A stretch of DNA of 64,000 bases from Malaya genurostris (taxonomy: Eukaryota > Arthropoda > Insecta > Diptera > Culicidae): assembly GCF_030247185.1 (NCBI RefSeq), contig NC_080571.1:352404254-352468253 (forward strand), read 5' to 3'. A program made the translations under genes and the position numbers. Below are positions 20,670-32,265 of this stretch, piece by piece. The notes beneath the pieces were generated by a model. The model was given only the letters and a program-made list of their open reading frames with translations. It did not search any database and was not told the origin of the DNA. Within the stretch, counting starts at the first letter, position 1. Every line of letters starts with the position of its first letter.

Positions 20670-22935
20670 CCCAAGTAGCATGTTAAGTTGCTGTCCTGTA
20701 TTTTTCTACCGATTGTGGAATTTATCAAGTTAGTTTATATTACTATTCTGATAACTGTTGTGTTATGGAAAAAGCGCAATTTTTCTGTGTTGTGCAACAT
20801 ATCTTCAAGTTCATCCGTTATTACGAACATTTATTCACAACGATTGTGCAACTGATACAAAAACTCATGCCTCGATCTTATCACCAAGGCAGTAATAAAA
20901 TCAGTGAAAAAACAATTGTGAAACTCGTGAGAACTACTACGTAATGTAAACAAGAAATGGAATGACGTTTACAAAAACATGCAAACTCAATGTCTAATGA
21001 ATAAGTTTCACATTTGATTTTCAATACAACTGCTCTTAACACAAACATGAATCTTGTAAAATAATCTGCACATGAAAAATGATAATGCTACATATTGTAG
21101 AATTGATCTTTTGTGTTTTTGTAATTGAAAAATCGACAACGAAATGCATTTTTATGGTGAAACATGTATTCGTACGGCCGAAATTTTCAAGCGCCTTTGA
21201 ATTTTTTTTATTCAATAGTAACATATTTGAAGGCACACTGCTTAAGCTCTAAGATGCCAAGGGCATTTTCTTATTTTAATTAATAATTAACTTGAAACTA
21301 GGGTATTATCATTAGGGTAGTGGCGAATTCCGGTCGCAATGATCGATTCTGGCAGATTCAGTCTGCAGCTGGCGATCGGCAATGGTCGGTGGATTAAATA
21401 TGACACTAGTGTCTTCCAGATGACGATTATACGTTTCAATAGGTCCGCGGGAAACACCGCCAGGTCACAGAGACCCAGCGGGTGGCCCGCATGTTGGCCA
21501 TCGACTGGAGCAGTTTTCCCGTGGGCGATGATGTTTCTTAAGAGAATGAAAGAAGTACAGAGAAGTAATTTTGTGGAAAACGGGGTGAAAAAGGGGGTAT
21601 GAGAACGAATGACTAAAAACGATAAAGATCTAATTAGTTGACATCGAGATGGTGGATAAACGGAGAAAGGGGGATGCGCCTTTGAATTACGGCGTTTTCA
21701 ATGATTGTGCACCAATTACTGTGAAAATAACAGTCTATTATTTTTAATTAGAATCATCGGAGTGGTGTTTAAAATACGTGTATTCAAACATTCAAAAAAA
21801 TTTTCAGACGATTTTGATCAAACTAATGTGTAATTAAACCTGAAAAGTCTCGAATTTTGCTTGAATATTTTCCAATATGGCATCGATGGTAACAGTGAGT
21901 TGAATAGAAAATAGTTCACCCAACGTAATGACATATATTATAATAACAGGAAACATTAACATGTTAATATTTCGAAAAGAAATGCTCCACGTTTTCTTTT
22001 TTTATCAGTTTCAATCTTCTAGTTGAATTAAACAACAATACAGTATATCATTCATCTTAGCGGATCCGACTTTTGTGATACGCACTGTAGGCGTATTATT
22101 TTGGTAAGTCCGTGTGCTGGAGTTGCAAAAACAAGTTGCACAAGCGGTAATATATAACTATGGGACTATGATGACATTACCTTTTCGTTCAATATCTTTG
22201 AAAAGTGATGTTAGGTCTGCTTATTTTTTTCGCGAGAAGAAAACCGAATACAATTTATCTGATTGATTTTTATTTTCATTGCGTATGTAATGCTGTATTC
22301 CTGCAACTTCTACGATAATAATGTCATGTCTGCAAGTTTTGCGTTCAATTCAAACAGATAAATCTTACACAACTTTTTTGCAAGTTTTGAATTTTATATC
22401 ATTGTTTTTTCTAAAGCTAAAGAAAACTGCACACACTGAGCTAAAATTTCATGAGGCAGCCAAAACTATGCGAACTCAGCAGAAACATATTTTTAACAGC
22501 AAGGTTATCAATTCGGCTTATCATTTTTGCCTTGCGAAGAGCATCAATCATTTCACTAATTTTTTTTCCACAAGAGATTTATAGCAATTTCGACGTATAT
22601 TGTGTCCGGTACAATTATGACAGCCGTTTGGAAAGTTTTTGATAAGTTGCACAATTGTTATAGTTACTCCCGTTTGACATGACGATATGATTTTTTTTTG
22701 CAGAGCTTTAGTGAAACATAAACAAATTGGTGATTTACTGCACAATTATTTTAGATGTACTTAAAGTTGTTCTACAATGATTTTTTCGGTAGTATTGTGA
22801 AACTTAACAGTGATAAGTTGCACAACCAATTTTAAAATATTTAAAAACCTTTCTGAACATATCTAACATAAATAACATTTCTAAATCAATTGCAAAACAT
22901 CTAGGAAGTTCAATGAGTTATATTTGCTACTTGGG
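20670..22935. mobile_element. Candidate DNA element with CCCAAGTAGCA ends
   Basis: The left end is CCCAAGTAGCA (20670-20680) and the right end its exact complement TGCTACTTGGG (22925-22935). Inside, copies of TTGTGCAAC near the left (about 20790 and 20845) face GTTGCACAA copies near the right (about 22645 and 22815); the fuller shared phrase is TTGTGCAACTTATC. No transposase frame is visible, and a LINE tail (21201-21318) interrupts it. I found no target duplication, so the pairing of the two ends over 2.27 kb is likely rather than proven. Confidence 0.45.
21201..21318 (-). mobile_element. LINE 3' tail fragment, copy 2
   Basis: Read on the minus strand it ends ATTGAATAAAAAAAATTC and contains CTTGGCATCTTAGAGCTTAA, AGTTAATTA and CTAATGATAAT. 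It matches 29610-29727 over its whole length. The A-rich end and the shared 3' sequence with variable 5' flanks are typical of short, 5'-truncated non-LTR retrotransposon insertions. The parent family is not identified. GC-richer DNA at 21330-21560 may be more of the same element, but I recognise no protein in it. Confidence 0.6.
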
Positions 22936-25900
22936 AATATGTGTTTCTCGACGAATATTTATCGAAATCTATTATTGGTATAATATTCAATCGTTTCACT
23001 TCGTCAGGTATATTAAGGTTGTTCTAATCTAAAATTGATCTTTTAAGAGACTTTAAAGTCATATATAATGACTTCCACTTGGAGGATGTTTCTCAACTTA
23101 GGAATATGAAAATTTGGGAAAAGCGTAGAATGAATTACAAGTCTCTTTTCATGCGGTTTCTTTTTAAGCGACTATTAAAAATTATTCGAATTTTTCATGC
23201 GAATTTTCTAAATTATGCAATGGTTTAGATTAAAAATTTCAAAGTTGTTTAATTAACTAAAGTAAATTCAGGACACCACAGGATCAAAACTTCTACAGTA
23301 AAAACAAAAACAAACGATTATTTATCGTATTATCACGATTGAATGCGAAAATTCTATTCTGTGAAGAAAACTTGAACTGTGAATGTACTAGAGTACCAGC
23401 GTAATCAAGTGGATATTAAAAACTTGAGTGCAAGTAGAGTAGAACCTTAACGTGTCTGCTCAGCGGTTTATGTTGAACCGCTAAGTCACAATAGCAGTTC
23501 AACATGAATTATGTCAAAAAGTTAAATAAATTGAAATCATTTAGAAAGCAGCGAGAAAAGATTTTGCTTTCGTTTTGAGACTGTTAATAAAAAGCTAAAA
23601 TTCGATAATAAATGAAATACTTCAAATCAATTCACTGTTTCGAAAAAATAAGCATCAACTAATAATTAACCACAAAGCCACAAATTGATCATGCAATGCA
23701 TATTTGATGCAAAAGTTTCCCCTTTCTTTGACATTTCCATCCACATGCAAATCACCTGCCAACTCGTTCGGATACTAGTAAACAACTTCACCGGTCCTAA
23801 TTTGATTCTTCACCCTACGTCAATAATGCATGCTAGTATGATTTTCCAACTTTTTGAATAACAAAACCGCAGAAATTAAATCAAGGAACAACGAGCGAAC
23901 GAACGAACGAACGCCAACAATCATCGGCAATCGAGGGTAATTTCATAAACTCAAATATTTATTCACTATCATCAACGTCAAAAGAAGGGAGCTCAAGGGC
24001 CTCGGTAACGAGCTGCAACGGAACACTTTTTAACCACTCATCATCGTTCGTCGATTTCCGTTTGTTTCGTGTGGAAAAGTTGCATGAATTCCATACTTTT
24101 TTTTCCACCACTCCATGCAGAACCGACGGCCGAGGGTGTATATTGCCTTGTTGGTCGCGTCCCCGTGAGAGTGTTTTTTATCCAACATTTTTTTCCGGTG
24201 TAATTGTAGACACGCGTTCGTGTTTATGAAACAAATAAATAATAAATTAATTTTCCACGGTAATTGACATTATTAACGTTTGTCTGTTCGATCGACTCGT
24301 GTTACAGCAAACTGTTAAACGCGGATCACCGAAACGAAGGGAAGCTTCGATGATGACGACGATGGTAGTCTGTGCATACGTTGTGGTTTTAACATTGGAT
24401 GGAGAGAAAATCATCCACGACGGAATAAAACCAGAAGCAGAAAACACCAACGAGAGAAAAATGACATGCTTATGAAAGCTTTATGAACTATAACACCGAT
24501 CAGTACGGTCATAAATCAAGCAATGAGCGGCCTGCAGTGTGTGGTTTGTCTGTTTCGTTTTCCCCACTAACGGTGTTCTCGATGTATGCTCGAAATTCCC
24601 AAAAGAGCAACTATGATTTGTTTACACTCGAGCCGAAATCATGTTTATTTCCTTATTACATTGTTGTACAGTGATAACAAAACAACTGTGCCTACTGCGA
24701 AAGAAAATAAATAGCATCGGAAATTTGAACCTGGCTGTTCTCTTCTCTCGGCTTGTCTGACTTTATGAGCAACTGTTATTGGTAGTGAACTAACAGTGAG
24801 ATTTATGATCAATTGCTAGGATAATTTTGAATTATAATTTCAACTTTCTCATTGTATTTTCATCGACGCTGCTAGTTGACTAACTTACTTTTATTCCCGA
24901 AATTAGCCGTTAGTAGTCCAGAACGAACCGTCCGAAACAGCAACACCAACCAACCGAGTAAGTTAGCTGATTTTTGTTTACATAATAAAATTTCTCAAAA
25001 TGTTTAATAATTACAGTCGATCTAAAAATCTTGCTCCGAATGTGAGAATGAATTTAACGAGCCATAGCTAGAACGATTCAAAACAATAGTTATACCGTCG
25101 AACATACGATTTATGGTGATGTATATCTATTTTTAATAGGTTTTTTGAAATATAATTCCAAAACTCGAATGAGGTTTGTTTTTCCTCTTCGAACATTGTT
25201 CCGTTCTCTTCTGCCCTGATGCGCATCCGAATTTCAAGACATTTTGAAAAAGAATGTGAGCTCCGATCGATTAAATTTCGGTTTCATCTGAACGTACTGT
25301 AAGTTTTCATTAAAAAAATCCAACGGTTTGTGAACCACAATCCTCAAGTACATTATCTATAAATACTATGGCAGTATATCGCACTCCTTATATCTCATGA
25401 TACGTTTCAAGATCGATTCCCGTGGCGCCCTCATTATTGCCCCACAAGATGCTGCTTGCACGCTCCGGTACATATTTAGTGTAAATAAACAAAGAACTTC
25501 TCGAGACTTGTTAATCAATCTATGAGTAAATAAATTTCATTGAATAAATTACTCCGACGCAGAAGTTGGAATTAAGCGGCTGCCCCGAAACATCATGTAG
25601 AAACTGACCGTTAGCTTTTCACACGATGATGGCGGATATTGAAGCTTGATGCACTGCTCGGTTCAGATTGAGCACCATTGTGGCAGAGAAAAAAAATGAC
25701 TTTTTGATTTTCGACACTCGTTCCAATCTGTTGCCCATCGTGTGTGCATGTTGCGGACAAACTTGTTGAACCGCTTAGTACTGACTGCTCCCGGAGTACC
25801 CCGAACAGGACCCGTCCAATATCAGAGCGTTGCTACCACTTCTCGACTTGACGTGATTTACATTTTTTCAATAAACTGTGACATTTTTCTCGTTTCCCCT

Positions 25901-26500
25901 GTTGTTACTGGCAGGGAAGGATTTGTTTTATAAATTAATCAACAAATTAGTTTTAATTTGACACAATAGTGAACAGCAGGATATGAAAAACGATCGCATG
26001 CGGTGCCGATGGTGATTCGGAGCATCGCTCAGTTTGTTGACGGTGGCATTATAAAACGTGATTTTTTAATTTTTAATTCGACATCCTGCTGGTCACTCCT
26101 GATCAGCCCTGTAGCCCTGTGTTTTGCACCGACTCATAGGATTGGTAGCAAGCCAACAATGGCTTGATAGTGGCATTTGGTACGACTTATTGCTTGTCTC
26201 GTACCATGAATTTTGAAGGAAGCCGACCGAAAAAAAGTCAAAGACAGGGATGTTGAAATTAAATCCATTCGATGCACATTGATGAATCAGTCACTGATGG
26301 CGTTTGGGTGGAATAGCAATAGCATCGAAAGTTGATGAAAAATCTACCCCAGGAAACGTTCGCCGGCACGGAATCATTGATTGATACCGCCTTGATTGGA
26401 GGTAGCCTTTGTCCAGTATTACTATCGTAATTTAGTCTGCCATGATGTAGAGCGAGGTGGTACCTGATACGTACAATGTACAGTCTGAAGTTTTAATAAA
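22936..26500. other. Long stretch without a recognisable gene
   Basis: This is the largest block in the first half with no identified repeat. It holds a small CGAA microsatellite at about 23893-23912 and scattered open frames below 70 codons. GC content is a little higher at 25400-26500, which could reflect exons or regulatory DNA, but I can support neither. Confidence 0.45.
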
Positions 26501-26512
26501 CCAATCAATCAA

Positions 26513-26752
26513 TCACGGATTACGTAAAGTCAAATGGTTTGATTGAATCTTTGTTGTCAGACATGTTCGCTTTGCTCTACTAGGAAACATACCGGCAGGA
26601 ATAGGAATTTGCAAAGTTCGTTGAGAACAAATGCTTTTTATGTTTTTCAATGTAATCGATAAATTTGTAGCTTGTGATATTGACGGCGAAAAAATCGCAA
26701 TCAATCGGAGCAGGACAGGCTCTAGGCTCTTGAAAAAATTTATGGCTACCTG
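26513..26752 (-). other. Unexplained open extension after the LINE RT fragment
   Basis: The reading frame of the reverse-transcriptase fragment continues for about 80 codons (to 26513) after HINEKQL, but the protein no longer resembles reverse transcriptase. The expected EQFGFR and LLDIEKAFDS motifs do not follow. This marks a junction, either an internal deletion or the edge of another sequence fused to the LINE. I do not recognise the extension. Confidence 0.35.
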
Positions 26753-27769
26753 GAGCTGCTTCTCATTTATATGAGATATCATTCTCAACAAGATAATTTT
26801 TTCAAAAAGTTTACTGATAGAAGAAAGTAAGCTAATTGGTCGATAACTTGATGTTTCTGCTGGATTTTTATCAGGTTTCAGGATAGGAATTACTTAAGCG
26901 TTTTTCCATCTTTTTGGGAAGTAAGCTAATGAAAAACACTTGTTGAAAATTTTAACCAGGAGTCTCAAGGCAACGCCGGGAAGATGTTTAATAAGAATAT
27001 TAAAAATTCCATCATTACCAGGAGCCTTCATGTTTTTAAGTTTCCTAATAGCTCTATGATAGTTAAATATAGAACTAATTGGATTAATTAAAGCTTCGTT
27101 GGAAAGTCTGAATGTTACAGGAAGATGATCTGAGTCAAAGTCAGCATGTGTCATCGGTTCACTACAAATGTGACTTTGATCTGTTAGAACCAGATCAATT
27201 GTAGACGGGTTTTTCACGGAAGAGAAACAAGTATGATTACTGGGATCAAGAACTGTGAAGTAACCAGCTGAGAGTTGATTATGAAGTATTTTACCATTAC
27301 TGTTATTTTGCCTACAATTCCACTGGACATGCTTAACATTTAAGTCCCCTATTACGAAAAATTTCGGTCGATATCTTGTGAGTTTTTGCAAATCGCCTTT
27401 AAAGAAATTTAATTGTTCGCCGGTGCATTGGAATGGCAAATATGCTCCAGCGATGAAATAAATTCCATGGATGGTTTCAACTTCGATTCCCAAGCTTTCA
27501 ATAACTTTAGTATTGAAAGAAGGTAAAATTCGATGTTTAATTTGCCGTTGGACAAAAATGGTAACTCCATCACCCATTCCAGTAAACCTGTCATATCGAT
27601 GAACCACATAATGTTGATTACTTTTCAATTTGACATTTAGTTTAAGAAAAGTTTCTGTCACAATGGCAATATGAATTTTGTGAACTTTGAGAAAATTATA
27701 AGATTCATCTTCACTCGAATTTAAAGATCGAGCATTCCAATTTAAAATATTCAAATAGTTATTTAACAT
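26753..27769 (-). pseudogene. Juan-like LINE ORF2: endonuclease plus start of RT
   Basis: The frame starts at MLNNYLNILNWNARSLNSS. It has all the landmarks of an APE-type endonuclease: NWNARSL, VTETF (catalytic Glu), FVIGDLNVKH, STIDLVLTDQ and SDHLPV. Right after this the protein jumps to IRKLKNMKAPGNDGIFN and FPKRWKNA of the reverse transcriptase, so roughly 100-150 residues of linker and early RT are missing. A stop codon follows KNA. The frame then resumes with VIPILKPDKNPAETSSYRPI and SISKLFEKI before ending at HINEKQL. The catalytic RT part is absent. Jockey clade, Juan-like, dead copy. Confidence 0.85.
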
Positions 27770-28171
27770 CACTGTTAAATTTATTATAATATTATTTGCA
27801 AATTGCCATCCGATTTGAAATGCTTCAAGAAGTGATGAAGTCGAATCCATTCGGATGATTATTTGAAAAAGTTGATCTTGTAGGTAGATCATTTTATTTT
27901 CAGTTATATCGCCTAAATCAACTTCATTTAAAGAAGCGAATGGCATTGAAGGAATATTTGTAGGTAGACTGCCATTAGAAGAAGTGGTAGATTTCTACCT
28001 GTTATACTAGCATAACTGACATTAGAATAAGATGATGACGAGGTCGATGTACCTGTCAATAAATTGTTTTCGTTAGAAGATGAATTGGAAGGCGTACCTG
28101 TTTTTTGTTTTAAATTCGAAGAAATAAGTGCCTTAGAAGAATTTGGCGAAAATCGACGTTTGAACCGTGGC
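27770..28171 (-). pseudogene. Juan-like LINE ORF1, internally shortened
   Basis: The start MPRFKRRFSPNSSKALISS and a serine/asparagine-rich stretch are followed by a frame change near 27950. A C-terminal part follows: MPFASLNEVDLGDITENKM and LFQIIIRMDSTSSLLEAF. No CCHC zinc knuckles are visible, although Jockey-type ORF1 proteins normally carry them, so the middle appears deleted (inference from family structure). The C-terminal part runs in frame into ORF2 without a stop. Upstream, a TATG microsatellite directly abuts the start. Confidence 0.65.
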
Positions 28172-28175
28172 ATGT

Positions 28176-28204
28176 CTGTATGTGTGTATGTATGTATGTA
28201 TGTA
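28176..28204 (+). repeat. TATG microsatellite
   Basis: TGTGTGTATG followed by TATG repeats. It sits exactly between the LINE ORF1 start and the first TTCCGG-family unit, a common position for such tracts next to this repeat family. Confidence 0.8.
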
Positions 28205-30360
28205 ACTTTTTTTCACTCACTTTTCTCGGAGATGGCTGAACCGATTTTCATAACCTTAGATTCAAATGAAAGGTCTTGCAGCTCCATACCAGGTTCCTGA
28301 ATTTTATTCAAATCCGACTTCCAGTTCGAAATCGAAAAAAAAGCTTTTATGTCAAAAGTTTTAGGGTGAAGCCAGAGTGGGAGCGACAAGCGACGCGAAG
28401 CGATGCGATGCGTAACGCGAAAATTTTCAATGCTACATAGTAGCCATAGTAAAAGCAACTAGAAGTAATGCTCAAAAGCACCAGAGGAAAAAAAATTGAC
28501 ATTTTCATCCGTTGTTAAAGGGTGAAGATTATTAAAATAATTATACCGTCACTTAGCGCTTGCCTCAAAACTATTCCATTGTCATTGTCAGTAGACGGCA
28601 AAACAAATTAATGACGGCTTTTCTGATTCCCAGTTCTCGATTTACGACCGGAGGTTGTAACTAACGACTCAAAAATGGATCCCAGTCATTTTCTCGAACC
28701 GACTTCGATTATGCCGGCTCCCGGATTCCGGTTTCGAAAGTACCTGTAATAGTGGAACTCACTTCGTTTTCTCAGATATGGTCTTACCAACCTGAGAACT
28801 GTTTCAATCTGTAGGTTATACTAGTTGATGAACAAACCTTTTTTTTCAAGATTCAACCAAAATTATTTTGTGAAATTCCATACATTTACATATATGAGAA
28901 TATGAGAAATAGGAGAAAGGCATCATTACACCACTAGGTGTTAAAACAGGTTTTTCCTATAACTGTGCTGAGGCAAGTTGTGTCAACATTGATTTCATCG
29001 CGATATTGCCTCGGTAATTGAAAACGAAATAATTTACATACTTAATGGCGAGAGTAATTAATTTTTCTCTAAATCAAACTTAATGTTTCATGGCAACAAA
29101 TTTGTGTTTTGAGAGAACCATTCTGAAGCAATGTTCACATGAAATGGGATTGTTACAAAACTTATACAACGTTCTGGAAACCGCCTTTCCTCTGAAGCGC
29201 ATTGGGTACAGTAGCACTAACTTTTGTCAGCGATTAATAGAACGATGTTCACAAACTTAATTTTGAATGAAAGGTCTTGTGGTCCCTTTTAAATTCCTTA
29301 ATATTATTTGGATCCGACTTCCGCTAAACTGTGCAACACCGTGCGAAAATAAGTGAACAAACTCTTCTCGGAGATCGCTGGACCGATATTCAAAAACTTT
29401 AATGCAAAGGAAAGGTCTTGTGGTCACATTCAAAATTTCTAAATTTGGTTTGGATGTGACTTCCGGATCCGGAATTATGGGATAAAATGAATAAAAACAT
29501 GAAAATATATGTACTAACTTTTCTCGGAGAAAACTGATCCGATTTTCACAAAAACAGATTCAAATGAGAGGCCTTCGACAGCTGAAAGCTGGATTTACGA
29601 GAACCCGAGATGACATAGTCTAATGATACTATTCTAGTTTTAAGTTAATTAAGATTAGAATATCCCCTTGGCATCTTAGAGCTTAAGCAATGTCCCTAAA
29701 ATTATATTACATTATTGAATAAAAAAATGAGAGGCCTTACGGTCCCATTAAAAATTCCTGGATTTCATTTTTATTCGATTTCCAGTTCCGGAACTAATCA
29801 GGTTCAAATGAAAGGTCCTGTGGTCTCATACGGAACTTCTGAACTTTATCCGGATGCGACATCCGGTTCCGGAATTATAGAGTAAAGTGTGATAAAAAAT
29901 TGTATACCATCACTCAAAGGGGCGAAATAGAAAACGCAAAAAAAAATTCTAAATCGGCCTCAAAACTACTCCAATTGGTAATCATTATCAGGTCAAACAA
30001 ACCGTCTACGGTTACCCTTTCAGGAATCAAAGAAAATTATTTTTAAGAATATTACAGTATTATTACATCAATAGGTGGATTAAAACAGGTTTCTATTTCT
30101 ACTATAGAGGCTCTAACCATGTTTTCAGAACTTAGATTCAAATGAAAGGTATAATTGTCTAATACAAAGTTCCTGAATGTTATTTGGATCCGGAATTGCA
30201 GGATGATTAGTTTAAAAATTCCAATTTCAAATGACTTCATCACTTTTGTCAGAGATGGCGTGATCGATTTTAACAAACTTCCAATGAAAGGTTCAACTCC
30301 TAAATTTCATTTGGATCCGACTTCCCGTTCCGGAATTACAGAATGAAGAGTGTTGAAAAT
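28205..30360 (+). repeat. TTCCGG-family satellite-like repeat, at least eight units
   Basis: The phrase GAAAGGTCTTGTGGTCCC, or a decayed form, recurs at about 28270, 29268, 29410, 29565, 29728, 29810, 30140 and 30288. It is usually preceded by CGATTTTCACAAACTTAGAT and followed by GGATCCGACTTCCGG and TCCGGAATTA. Several units lie 85-160 bp apart, giving a decayed tandem array. One unit is split by a LINE tail with a 14-bp target duplication. The flanks hold CACCACTAGGTGTTAAAACA (28941) and ATCAATAGGTGGATTAAAAC (30066), the edge phrase of the family. Confidence 0.65.
29576..29724 (+). mobile_element. LINE 3' tail insertion with 14-bp target duplication
   Basis: The target AAATGAGAGGCCTT is present at 29562-29575 and again at 29725-29738. 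Between them lies 149 bp ending in ATTGAATAAAAAA, with CTTGGCATCTTAGAGCTTAA in the middle. This is the same tail as 21201-21318 in the other orientation. It is a very short 5'-truncated retroposition that split one unit of the satellite-like repeat. Confidence 0.8.
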
Positions 30361-30707
30361 TTCATGCAGTTATTCAGAACGGTGATGCAAAACCCGAAAA
30401 TATATTTCAAAACAGAGCTCAAATCAATTCCAGTCGTTAGCTCTTGTCAGTTGACGGCTAAACGAATCGACTTCGGCTATACCAGTCCCCAGCTTCCGGT
30501 TCCAGAAGCGCCGGGAATATTGTTCACAAACTCTAAAATCGAACTTCTTAGTGATGGCTCGACCTATTCAGTTCGCCTTTTTGTTTCGCAAAATTCTTCC
30601 ATGGTCCTTAACAACAAAAAACTCCCGCTCAGAAACAATGTTATACATTTAAATTCACAAAGACTAGTAAAATTTTCCCTGTTCTAGTACTCCATTTGAC
30701 ATAAATA

Positions 30708-31618
30708 CGAGGTCTGTTCAAAAAGTACCCGGAATTCTCATTTTTCTAAAAAAATATTTATTTATTCGTCTACATCTATGTGGTCCACTTCAAAGTAATC
30801 CCCCCTAGATATAATACACTTATGCCAGCGTTTTTTCCAGTCTTCTAAACACCCCTGATAGTCACTTTTTGTAATGCTCTGTAGCACTCTCAGCGATTCT
30901 GCCTTTATCTCTTCAATCGATGAAAAACGCTGTCCTTTCATGGGTCTCTTCAACTTTGGGAACAGGAAAAAATCACACGGAGCGATATCTGGTGAATAAA
31001 GAGGTTGTGGCATGGTTAAAGTCTTGTTTTTAGCAAAAAATCACGAAGTTTTGGAACGAATTTTGCTGCCACTCGTTTCATGCCCAAAACATTTGAAAAA
31101 ATATGATGGCATGATCCAACTGATATGCCAACTTCATCAGCAACTTCTCTAATAGTGATTCGGCGATCATCCATAATCATTTTTTCCACTTTTCCTACAT
31201 TTTCATTTTAATGACGTGCTGGGTCGACCGGAGCGTTCGTCGTCTTCAACGTCTTCGCGGCCATCATGGAAACGCTTATACCACTCGTAAACACTTGTTT
31301 TTTTCATAGCAGACTCACCGTAGGCTCTCTGTAACATTTCGCACACTTGGTTACACTTTATTTCATTTTTCACGCAAAATTTAATACAAATTCTTTGACT
31401 CTTCAATTCTTCCATTGTTTAAACTAACAAAAATCGCCGAGCTCAAAAAAACACGTCTACACCAGCCGCTACAAGACAGAATGTAAACAATGAATACAGC
31501 TGAAAATTTCACCATACATTAGGGACATATGTACCAACACAATAAAAAAAAATTTGACCACCGGACTCTCCAGACGCGCGCAATTGAAAAATTCCGGGAA
31601 CTTTTTGAACAGACCTCG
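30708..31618 (-). mobile_element. Internally deleted DD34D mariner
   Basis: The terminal inverted repeats are about 29 bp with one mismatch (CGAGGTCTGTTCAAAAAGTA on the left, with T as the last base on the right). TA lies on both outer sides (30706-30707 and 31619-31620), the mariner target duplication. Length is 911 bp against about 1.3 kb for a full element. The well-kept repeats mean it could in principle still be moved by a related transposase supplied in trans. Confidence 0.9.
30762..31415 (-). pseudogene. Mariner transposase lacking the first two catalytic Asp
   Basis: The N-terminus is the mariner helix-turn-helix region: RICIKFCVKNEIKCNQVCEM, SVYEWYKRFHDGREDVEDDE and RSGRPSTS. A frameshift and stop follow at about 31205. 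The frame resumes with ENVGKVEKMIMDDRRITIRE and VADEVGISVGSCHHIFSNVL. A deletion then joins VAAKFVPKL directly to PQPLYSPDIAPCDFFLFPKL, which holds the third catalytic aspartate. The tail (LEDWKKRWHKCIISRGDYFE) is intact. The first two aspartates of the DD34D triad lie in the deleted part, so no active enzyme is possible. Confidence 0.85.
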
Positions 31619-31929
31619 TACTGTTTTCTGGTTTTCAATTCTGTGTTTTAAAAAGTGTGAAATAAATTCTTGAGCCGCAATAGCTTAGCTATTTTGTTTT
31701 TGTTTGATTCTCTATAAAACATTTCAAGCGGACGAAGTGTTGGCTTACCGTTGCTTCAAAAGTAGTTCTGAGCAGCATGCATGAGTAAAAAATTAAGTGC
31801 GATCCTATTCATCGAAATTGACTAACATGATCTTTTTCTAGATCATAGGAAGTTTGAAAAGGTCCGACTGGACAATACTTTAGTACACTGCGTACAAGAA
31901 AGAGGCTCAAAACACAATTTACTCATTTG
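31619..31929. other. Short unassigned stretch
   Basis: No gene or element recognised between the mariner and the next repeat. Confidence 0.4.
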
Positions 31930-32265
31930 GATATTTTGGTAACGTATGGGTATTGATTTTACGGTGCGCCTGACAATGACGAAATAGTAAAGAATTTTTT
32001 AATATTAAATAAAATTTGCTTTCTTCCAAAGCTACATTTGACTTGCTTTTTGGGTTTCACGACTTAATATCTCGAGAACGGTTGCGAGAAATAAAATCGG
32101 TAGAATTATATTCTGGTGTCTTAATTACTTTATTCTAAACTGTTTTAAAATTATTCAGCTGTAACTTCGTCAATTTTTAATTCTTACAAACCACATTTGC
32201 ACCAAAATGTGGGCTTTAAGTTAAGGTTTAAAAAATAAATTATAGAGAGTTTTTTTCTCAATTTT
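31930..32265 (+). repeat. Dispersed repeat shared with 48060-48330
   Basis: Shared blocks are AATATCTCGAGAACGGTTGC, GAATTATATTCTGGTGTCT, TTAGCTGTAACTTCGTC-type phrases and GTTTAAAATAAA-like ends, in the same order and strand as at 48.1 kb. The two copies differ by many substitutions and small indels. It may be non-coding sequence of a transposon; the 48-kb copy lies just next to a transposase fragment. No coding frame is present. Confidence 0.55.
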
